Shown here: positions 57,880 to 64,000 of the stretch, piece by piece
Layout: the number at the start of each line of letters is the position of its first letter
Numbering within the stretch: the stretch's first letter is position 1
Assembly (NCBI RefSeq): GCF_002803155.1
Contig: NZ_NNBP01000028.1
Location: 124,001-188,000, forward strand
Source of the DNA: Streptomyces sp. CB02959
GTDB lineage: Bacteria > Actinomycetota > Actinomycetes > Streptomycetales > Streptomycetaceae
Direction of reading: 5' to 3'
DNA: 64,000 nt
Notes under the pieces: model-generated
What the model was told of the DNA's origin: nothing
Database searches by the model: none
What the model saw: the letters and a program-made list of their open reading frames with translations, nothing else
Position numbers and translations under genes: made by a program

Positions 57880-58065
57880 GTGCCCGAATCCGCCCCGCAC
57901 CGCGCCTTCACCACCGAGCGCGGTTCCTTCTGCCTGGCTCGTTGCGACTGCGGTTGGACCGGGATGGCCCGCCGCGCCCGCTCCCAGGCGCGGACCGATG
58001 CCGAGCGTCACCAGGCCGCTGCGCAGAGCGGCCCCGGCACCGCCCCGGGACGCCCGGTGGAATGA
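57880..58065 (+). CDS. Small Cys-containing protein, 61 residues
   Basis: GTG start; sequence FTTERGSFCLARCDCGWTGM with CxxxCxC suggests metal binding. A basic helical tail follows (ARRARSQARTDAERHQ). I recall similar short Streptomyces proteins with the CDCGW motif. Function unknown. Located between two oppositely oriented genes. Confidence 0.68.
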   Translation: MPESAPHRAFTTERGSFCLARCDCGWTGMARRARSQARTDAERHQAAAQSGPGTAPGRPVE

Positions 58066-58295
58066 CCCGGTCCGTTCCGGGAACCCGCCACCCCCCGCGC
58101 CGCATCTGGGTAGTGAGGACACAACAGCACCGCGCGGCAACGGACTTCACTCGCGTTACCGGACGGAACGGCACAACGGGGATGTGCCCGGCCGCCCCCG
58201 CCGGTGCGGTGTCCCGGCACACACCCCGCGACCACCCGCCGGACGACCGGCGGGCCGGGGCCGGACCGTACGACAACCAAGGGGGATTCATCCCA

Positions 58296-59879
58296 GTGAA
58301 GCGGCGCACACTCCTGACGGCCGGCGGCGGACTCGCGGCCACCTCCCTCGCCCTGGCCACCGGCTGCGACGCCCCGGGCGGCCCCGCCGCGGCGGCCTCC
58401 GGCAGCGGGATCGGAGGCGCCATGAACACCGCGGCCGCCGCCAAGACCACCGCCACCCAGACGGCCTGGAGCGCACTCGGCAAGAGCCTCGACGGCGACC
58501 TGATACGTGCCTCCGACGCCTCCTACGCCTCCGCCCGACGCCTCTACAACACCCGCTTCGACACCCTGAAGCCATCCGCCATCGCCTACGTCAAGCACCC
58601 CGGCGACATAGCCGAATGCCTGGGCTTCGCCCGCCGCTACAACGCCCCGGTCGCCATCCGCAGCGGCGGCCACTCCTACGCCGGCTTCTCCAGCGGCGAC
58701 GGAAAGCTCGTCATCGACGTCTCGGCGCTCGACAAGGTCGGCGCGCCGTCCGGCGGCATCACCCGGATCGGCGCCGGCGCCAAACTCATCGACGTCTACG
58801 AGGGCCTGGGCGCGCACGGCGTCACGGTCCCCGGCGGCTCCTGCCCCACCGTCGGCATATCCGGCCTGACCCTCGGCGGCGGCCACGGCGTGGTGTCCCG
58901 GGCGTACGGCCTGACCTGCGACAGCCTGGTCGGCGCCACCGTCGTCACGGCCGACGGCAAGACCGTCGACTGCGACAAGGACCACCACCCCGACCTCTTC
59001 TGGGCGCTGCGCGGCGCCGGCAACGGCAACTTCGGCGTGGTCACCGAACTCCGCTTCCGCACCCACCCGGCGCCCCGCGCGGTGATGGGGTACATGACCT
59101 GGCCGTGGGCGAAGGCCGCGGCGGTGCTGGGCTCCTGGCAGAAGTGGGGCCCGGACCAGGCCGACGAGATATGGTCCACCGCCCACTTCGACGCCCGCCC
59201 CGGCAACACCCCGGCCGTCTCCGTCGCGGCCTTCTCCCTCGGCAGCTACCGGGACCTCCAGAACGCCGTCGACAAGCTCGCCGACCAGCCCGGCGGCCCC
59301 GGCCCGGCCACCCACGTCAGCCTCACCCCGATCGGCTACCTGGACGCGATGGAGGCGTACGCGGGCTGCTCCTCCAAGTCCACCGCCCAGTGCCACATGC
59401 CCGGCACCCTCCCCGGCCACACCGGGGAGGGGAAGCTGGGCCGGGAGACCTACGCGGCCCGCTCGCACTTCTTCGACCGCTCGCTGTCCGCGGCGGGCAT
59501 ACAGGCCCTTCTGACGCAGATCGAGAGCGGCGGCCGCAAGGGCGTCACCGGCAACGTCGCGCTGACCGCGCTGGGCGGCGCCATCAACCGCGTGGGCACC
59601 GGCGACACCGCCTTCGTCCACCGCCGCTCCCGCTTCCTCGCCCAGTACCTGGCGTCCTGGCCGGCCGGCGGCTCCGGTGCCGCCGGCACCGCCTGGCTGG
59701 ACGCCTTCCACGGCGCGATGCGGCGCCACTCCTCGGGCGCGGCGTACCAGAACTACACCGACGCCGGCCTGTCCGACTGGAAGTCCGCCTACTACGGGAC
59801 GGCCGCCGCCCGCCTCGACAAGGTCAAGCAGACCTACGACCCGCAGCGGCTGTTCAGCACCTTCGCCCAGGCCCTCTGA
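58296..59879 (+). CDS. Tat-exported FAD-binding (berberine-bridge-like) oxidoreductase
   Basis: 527 residues: twin-arginine signal KRRTLLTAGGGLAATSLALA with a lipobox-like TGC, PP-loop FAD domain with the His that can bind flavin (RSGGHSYAGF) and the second covalent Cys candidate in RAYGLTCDSL; BBE tail YQNYTDAGLSDWKSAYYG. Bicovalent flavin oxidases oxidise sugars or secondary metabolites. GTG start with GGGGGA about 10 nt upstream. Confidence 0.88.
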   Translation: MKRRTLLTAGGGLAATSLALATGCDAPGGPAAAASGSGIGGAMNTAAAAKTTATQTAWSALGKSLDGDLIRASDASYASARRLYNTRFDTLKPSAIAYVKHPGDIAECLGFARRYNAPVAIRSGGHSYAGFSSGDGKLVIDVSALDKVGAPSGGITRIGAGAKLIDVYEGLGAHGVTVPGGSCPTVGISGLTLGGGHGVVSRAYGLTCDSLVGATVVTADGKTVDCDKDHHPDLFWALRGAGNGNFGVVTELRFRTHPAPRAVMGYMTWPWAKAAAVLGSWQKWGPDQADEIWSTAHFDARPGNTPAVSVAAFSLGSYRDLQNAVDKLADQPGGPGPATHVSLTPIGYLDAMEAYAGCSSKSTAQCHMPGTLPGHTGEGKLGRETYAARSHFFDRSLSAAGIQALLTQIESGGRKGVTGNVALTALGGAINRVGTGDTAFVHRRSRFLAQYLASWPAGGSGAAGTAWLDAFHGAMRRHSSGAAYQNYTDAGLSDWKSAYYGTAAARLDKVKQTYDPQRLFSTFAQAL

Positions 59880-59904
59880 CCCGCCCCGGGCGCGTACCGA
59901 ACGC

Positions 59905-59942
59905 CGATGGCCCGGCCCCCTTCCATGGGGACCGGGCCATCG
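59905..59942 (+). terminator. Terminator hairpin after the flavoenzyme gene
   Basis: CGATGGCCCGG (59905-59915) pairs with CCGGGCCATCG (59932-59942); perfect 11-bp stem, 16-nt loop with an inner CCCC/GGGG. Confidence 0.85.
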
Positions 59943-60004
59943 CCCTACGCTCCGTCAGACGCCCCGCGCCGGGCGCCCGGACCGCCGGGGCCGTACCGGG
60001 GGTG

Positions 60005-60730
60005 TCAGGCCGCCAGGTCCTTGTCCCGCTCGTCCTGATGGCGCAGCGCCGGCTCCGCGGCCACCACCGGTCCGGGCTCCGCGCCCCGGCCGGCCGCCAC
60101 CGGCTCCGCCGGCCGCCCTCCGGCCCGGACCAGCCAGGCCAGCGGCGACCGCTCGACCGCCGTCATCATCGGCACCAGCACCGCCTGCGCGAGCGGCGCC
60201 AGCAGCAGGGCGACGGCCGTGCCGAGGGCGAACCCGCCGACCACGTCGGTCGGGTAGTGGACGCCCATGTAGACCCGGCAGAACCCTTCGAGCAGCGCCA
60301 GCCCGATCCCGATCAGGCCGAACCGGCGGTGCGCGATGAACAGGCCGACGCCGACGGCCATGGTGAGCGTGGCGTGGTCGCTGACGAACGAGAAGTCGCT
60401 CTTGCCGGGGATCAGCACCGTCAGGCCGGCGTGGTCCTTGAACGGCCGCGGCCGCTGGACGAATCCGCGGATCGGGACGTTGGCCAACAGCGCCAGTCCG
60501 GCGGCCAGCGGTGCCCAGACCAGCCCGGCGATCGCGGCCGGCCCCTCCGGACGGCGGCGGGCGGACCACCAGGCGATCAGACACAGCACTCCGAGGGCGG
60601 CGATGATGCCGTACTCACCGATGAACTCCATCGCGCGGTTCACCCCTTGCGGGGCGTGCTTCGCGAGGCCGTTGATGCCGTCGAGCACGTCGACGTCGGG
60701 GTTCGGCCCCTCGAATGCGAGTCCAGCCAT
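60005..60730 (-). CDS. PAP2-family membrane phosphatase
   Basis: 241 residues with about six helices. PAP2 motifs: KxxxxxxRP-like RGFVQRPRPF (about 89-98), SFVSDHAT (C2, with SDH for the usual SGH, about 113-120) and RVYMGVHYPTDVVGG (C3, about 152-166). Dephosphorylates lipid pyrophosphates or phosphatidates on the outer face. Ends in a charged cytosolic tail. Tail-to-tail with the flavoenzyme gene. Confidence 0.85.
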   Translation of the reverse strand: MAGLAFEGPNPDVDVLDGINGLAKHAPQGVNRAMEFIGEYGIIAALGVLCLIAWWSARRRPEGPAAIAGLVWAPLAAGLALLANVPIRGFVQRPRPFKDHAGLTVLIPGKSDFSFVSDHATLTMAVGVGLFIAHRRFGLIGIGLALLEGFCRVYMGVHYPTDVVGGFALGTAVALLLAPLAQAVLVPMMTAVERSPLAWLVRAGGRPAEPVAAGRGAEPGPVVAAEPALRHQDERDKDLAA

Positions 60731-60966
60731 CTACCGTGGCCCCTTATCTTCCGCGCGCCGTGCGAGCGCCGCCCAGTGCTACCAACCCCCGTTGCCGATC
60801 CGTGTGGCCGTCGAGCTTGTACTGCCTACTGCCTACCCGCCGCGAGCGTTGCCGTGCCCCCTACGCCAGGGGAACGTGGCGCTCACCCCCGGCGTTCCAC
60901 TCTCCACGGGATGATCACCAGGACGTTATCGAAGCTTGGTCGGTCACCGCAGTCCAGGACTCATGT

Positions 60967-61989
60967 TCACCCGCCGTTCGCGACGGGGAGCGCTTTCGCG
61001 CCATCCGACGTCACGCGGGTGGCGCCGATGTAGTCCGGCGTATCGATCTTGTCGAACCGGATCACCGCGCCGGTGTAGGGCGCGTTGATCATGTACCCGC
61101 CGCCCACGTACATGCCCACGTGGTGGATGGACCGCGGGTCGTTCAGGTCGTAGGCGAAGAACACCAGGTCGCCCGGGAGCAACTCGTTCCGCTTCGGGTG
61201 CGGGCCGGCGTTCCACTGGTCGTTCGCCACCCGCGGCAGTTCGATGCCCACCGAGTGGTAGGCGGCCTTGGTCAGCCCCGAGCAGTCGAACCGCCCGCCC
61301 TGGTCGGCCGTTCCGTTGCCGCCCCACAGATAGGGCGTGCCGAGCTTGCCCTGGGCGTAGTAGATGGCGGCCGCGGCCTGCCGGGAGGACGCCACCGGGC
61401 CGACCGGGGCCTCGAAGCTCTTGGCCAGGGTCGTGATGGTCTTCACGTAGTTCTGCGTCTCGCGGTACGGCGGCACGCCGTTGTACTGGATGACCCGGTA
61501 CGCGCCCGCGTTGTACGCGGCGAGCATGTTCTCGGTGGCGCTGCCCGCCGCGCCCTTCACATAACCGGCCAGTTCGCAGTCGTACGAGGCGGCCGACGGA
61601 ATGGCGTCCTCCGGGTCCCAGATGTCCTTCTTGCCGTCGCCGTTGCCGTCGATGCCGTGGGTGGCCCACGTCCCCGGGATGAACTGCGCTATGCCACGGG
61701 CGTCCGCCGGGCTCTGCGCATGCGGGTTCCAGCCGCTCTCCTGGTAGAGCTGCGCCGCCAGCAGAGCCGGGTTGATGGCCGGGCAGAGCGTCCCCCACTT
61801 CTGCACCAGCGACTGGTATGCGGCCGGCACCGCCCCCTTGGCGAGCCCGACCGCCCGGCCCGCGGCCCCCGCCAGCCCGGCCGCCGCCCCATACGTACCG
61901 ATCACGAGCAGGGCGACCAGGCAGAGCATCAGCCCCACCCCGAGCCCGCTGGCCATCCAGAATTTCCGCACCCCACAACCCTCCCCCAT
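60967..61989 (-). CDS. Lytic transglycosylase fused to NlpC/P60 peptidase
   Basis: 340 residues: signal/TM (LMLCLVALLVIGTYGAAAGL), an SLT domain with catalytic Glu in QLYQESGWN and the motifs GIAQFIPGTW and YNAG, then NlpC/P60 with FDCSGLT (Cys) and HHVGMYVGGG (His). Cuts both glycan and peptide of peptidoglycan. Bifunctional enzymes like this accompany conjugation machinery; the following genes at 62404 and 63262 support a transfer-like locus (SCO4126-4132-like in S. coelicolor). Confidence 0.9.
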   Translation of the reverse strand: MGEGCGVRKFWMASGLGVGLMLCLVALLVIGTYGAAAGLAGAAGRAVGLAKGAVPAAYQSLVQKWGTLCPAINPALLAAQLYQESGWNPHAQSPADARGIAQFIPGTWATHGIDGNGDGKKDIWDPEDAIPSAASYDCELAGYVKGAAGSATENMLAAYNAGAYRVIQYNGVPPYRETQNYVKTITTLAKSFEAPVGPVASSRQAAAAIYYAQGKLGTPYLWGGNGTADQGGRFDCSGLTKAAYHSVGIELPRVANDQWNAGPHPKRNELLPGDLVFFAYDLNDPRSIHHVGMYVGGGYMINAPYTGAVIRFDKIDTPDYIGATRVTSDGAKALPVANGG

Positions 61990-62403
61990 TCAGGCCCGGT
62001 TCACAGCCCTTTCGCCGGCCACCGCGCGCCTTGCCGCCGCACCACGGTGCACGATCCGGCGCACGGGGCGCTTCGAACGGTGTGCGATTCCCGTCACATC
62101 CGCCCGCCGCCACCGCGGACCGGCCGAACCGCCCTCCCCACCCCGCCCCTTGGGCCGCACCTCGGCGGACACCGCCCCGACCCGACAGTCATTGCTCAGC
62201 GTTATCGCGCGTGATACACACGGTGAGACAAGGGGAGGCGGCGGGCGACGGACGGGGCCGCACACACGACACCCGCACCGGATCCGTCGAAGAAAGCCGC
62301 CAAGTCGACATCTGATGGCGTCTTCGTCAGCGAAGATGGAGACTGGACCCGTGCCGAACGGCACGGACTGGCAACTACCCATGAAGGGGCGGTGAGTTCA
62401 CAC

Positions 62404-62712
62404 ATGTTCATTGCGGCCGAAAAAGGCGACATCACCACCATCATCGGCGGAATCGCCCCCGACTGGGGACCGTTCGGCACCCTGGGCAACGAGGCCCGCG
62501 TGATGGTGCAGGTCATCATGGCGGTGGCGATCCTGATCTGCCTCGGCATCGCCATCTGGGGCGCCGCCAAGCAGCGCATCGGCGCCACCGCACTCCGCGA
62601 CACCTTCAGCGCCGAGCAGGGCAAGGGCCTGATCGTGGCCGGCCTCACCGGCGTCTTCATCATCGGTTCCCTCGGCACGCTGTTCACCATCGTCTACGGC
62701 ATGGCCGTCTAG
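62404..62712 (+). CDS. Two-helix membrane protein of a conjugation-like locus
   Basis: 102 residues with helices at about 37-57 (VMVQVIMAVAILICLGIAIW) and 79-100 (LIVAGLTGVFIIGSLGTLFT). VirB2/PrgH-like size and topology suggest a pore subunit but no family signature is recognised. The ATG at 62404 follows GGCGGTGA with 8-nt spacing, nearly a full anti-Shine-Dalgarno match; GTG 62392 is an alternative. Confidence 0.72.
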   Translation: MFIAAEKGDITTIIGGIAPDWGPFGTLGNEARVMVQVIMAVAILICLGIAIWGAAKQRIGATALRDTFSAEQGKGLIVAGLTGVFIIGSLGTLFTIVYGMAV

Positions 62713-63261
62713 CCGCCGCGCACCGGCGGCCCGACGGCGGGCCGCCGGACGCCCGGGCGCCCCGGCGGGACGGGCACCACCCCTTCGCCCTGCCCGCCGC
62801 CACCGGCCACCGCACCGCGCACGTCGGCACGCACCCGTCCCGGCGCCGCCCCCCGTGCGCCCCCGCCCGACCCCTCTCCGCCGTCCCGTGCCCCCACATG
62901 TCCCACCCCCCTGCCCGAGGCCCCATGCTGACGCCCACTCACCCCGGACCGCGGGGCCCTGAGCCGCGCCGTGACCACACCCGCCACCAGCGGGCCGATT
63001 GGGCCGCCCGTGTCGCGGGGACGGTTGGTTCCGGAGACAAGCAGGCCGCGGCGGGCGTTCGGCGGACGACGGGGACAAACCTCCCAGAGTCCCCCATTCG
63101 CCTCTGCCGCCCAGCAACTGAGGAACCGTCACGGTGAGATGTACTCGTACCACTTCACCCGAGCCGCCGCCCGCGCAGCTACGGTCATATGAAGGCGGCA
63201 CACCAACGGCACGGACGGCGAGGGCGGCAACGGCGATGGCGGCAGAGGGGGCACAGGCGCG
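62713..63261. other. 549-bp gap without a supported gene
   Basis: C-rich and compositionally odd in the first 200 bp. The ORFs in it have poor codon bias and no ribosome sites. A nine-codon reading (ATG 63233, MAAEGAQAR) ends as ATGA overlap with the next start. I see no clear terminator or operator. Confidence 0.5.
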
Positions 63262-64000
63262 ATGAGTATCGGCGACGACGGAGGCTACGGCGACAGCCGC
63301 GGCTCCGGCACGGGTCAGACCAGGACCAGACTTCCCGACGGCGAGACCGACACCTACGGCACGCCCCGCCGCGCCCGGGCCGGCCTCTCCAGCCGCAACC
63401 TCATCACGGTCGTCGGCGTGGTCGTCCTGCTGCTCGCGGCCATCGCCTTCGCGAACCGGGGCGGCAGCGGCAACAGCGAGACCGACTCCGGCTCCACCGG
63501 CTCCGCCAAGGACCAGGCCGCGGCCCAGCCGACCGCCCCCACGGGCACCAAGCCGGTCACCGGCAAGACCGGCGGCATCGCCTCGGGCTTCCCGCAGACG
63601 GAACAGGGGGCGCAGTCGGCGGCGGCGAATTATGTGGTGGCGCTCTCCGGGGACGGGATGTACCAGTCCGGCCGCCGGGACGCACTCGTGGACGCCGTCT
63701 ACACCCCTTCCGCCGCCACGGCCCGCAAAGCGAGCCTGGGCAAGACCTACACCGACCCGAAATTCCTCGCGCAGGTCGGCCTCAAGGCCGACGGCAGCGT
63801 CCCCCAGGGCATGACCTTCGTCTCCAGGGCCAACCCGGCCGGGACGAAGACCGAGGCGTTCGGGGGCACCACCGCCAAGGTCTCGGTCTGGTACTCCCTC
63901 CTCTTCGGCGTCGCGGGCCAGGGATCCCAGAATCCGGTCTCGGAGAACTGGTACACGGCCACGATGCAACTGCAGTGGGTGAACGGCGACTGGAAGGTCG
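63262..64000 (+). CDS. Membrane-anchored conjugation-like protein (truncated by window edge)
   Basis: 246 residues visible. A disordered Gly/Asp/Arg N-terminus, one TM helix (LITVVGVVVLLLAAIAF, about 47-63), a Ser/Thr-rich linker and an NTF2-like-looking domain (EQGAQSAAANYVVALSGDGM; WYSLLFGV; MQLQWVNGDWKV), similar in layout to TcpC-type transfer proteins. The 3' end is outside the window. GAGGGGG lies 11 nt before the ATG. Confidence 0.68.
   Translation, partial: MSIGDDGGYGDSRGSGTGQTRTRLPDGETDTYGTPRRARAGLSSRNLITVVGVVVLLLAAIAFANRGGSGNSETDSGSTGSAKDQAAAQPTAPTGTKPVTGKTGGIASGFPQTEQGAQSAAANYVVALSGDGMYQSGRRDALVDAVYTPSAATARKASLGKTYTDPKFLAQVGLKADGSVPQGMTFVSRANPAGTKTEAFGGTTAKVSVWYSLLFGVAGQGSQNPVSENWYTATMQLQWVNGDWKV

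Noticed and set aside
60955..60985. GTTCACCCGCC-GTTCGCG, PHO-box-like repeats
   Set aside because: They lie at the 3' end of the transglycosylase coding sequence, and the second unit is poor.
57068..61033. 1321-codon plus-strand ORF spanning several genes
   Set aside because: It crosses genes on both strands, has Arg/Pro/Gly-rich composition and no family motif.
62898..63192. Overlapping ORFs in the 549-bp gap before the last gene
   Set aside because: Poor third-position GC bias, no ribosome site, no family resemblance.
1..64000. tRNA, rRNA, insertion sequence, integrase or att site
   Set aside because: None was recognised on reading; a tRNAscan-type search was not possible here, so a missed tRNA cannot be fully excluded.

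Overview
The window is high-GC chromosomal DNA of a Streptomyces species. The evidence is the codon bias, the mycothiol biosynthesis gene, GlnR, RsiG, CsoR, Nur and the DUF2993/DUF3099/DUF1416/DUF2516 families. From memory, the gene order closely follows the S. coelicolor core region around SCO4130-SCO4180, with local insertions. No rRNA, tRNA, CRISPR array, insertion sequence or prophage was seen. About 65 protein genes are supported. Most long opposite-strand ORFs are GC-rich shadows of them.

Left part (1-18 kb): the N-terminal part of mycothiol synthase (mshD, cut by the window edge); a secreted 5'-nucleotidase carrying an in-frame palindromic insertion; an NmrA-like reductase; a DUF2993 protein; an MprAB-like two-component system with an HtrA-like protease whose promoter holds three 11-bp-spaced repeats; a LacI regulator; glnR, preceded by an overlapping 25-codon ORF; an alpha/beta hydrolase; a decayed gene with repeats; a heterodimeric ABC exporter; a MoaD-like protein.

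Middle part (18-31 kb): a second DUF2993 protein; a sulfur operon (Cys-containing leader peptide, sseA rhodanese, DUF1416); several small conserved genes; a cobalamin riboswitch with a BtuCDF-type importer; the nickel regulator nur; ygfZ; dtd; rsiG, the c-di-GMP-dependent anti-sigma factor of sporulation sigma WhiG, with both binding motifs readable; a ReAV-type asparaginase; an ankyrin protein; an FMN reductase behind a SoxR-box promoter.

Accessory-like part (31-45 kb): small regulator/enzyme modules with readable operators (HxlR, TetR-VOC, MerR-type promoters, a winged-helix/membrane protein pair with tandem repeats); a PrmC-related methyltransferase behind an unusual structured leader; a short threonyl-tRNA synthetase without the editing domain, controlled by what looks like a Thr leader-peptide attenuator (VTTTP codons, then an 11-bp hairpin); a YgiB/YgiC-like pair; an erythromycin-esterase family protein; an XRE regulator with an HBHA-like coiled-coil protein.

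Right part (45-64 kb): a SpoIIE-type phosphatase; an NlpC/P60 hydrolase; the PHO-box-controlled pstSCAB operon, convergent with pit and its DUF47 partner; csoR with its operator; lipoproteins; a Tat-exported berberine-bridge-like flavoenzyme; a PAP2 phosphatase; and the start of a conjugation-like locus (lytic transglycosylase/NlpC protein, two-helix membrane protein, truncated membrane protein).

The strongest candidates for little-described biology are the Thr attenuator of the minimal ThrRS, the leader upstream of the PrmC-like gene, the ORF coupled to glnR, and a pair of DnaA boxes between the HtrA protease and its two-component system.
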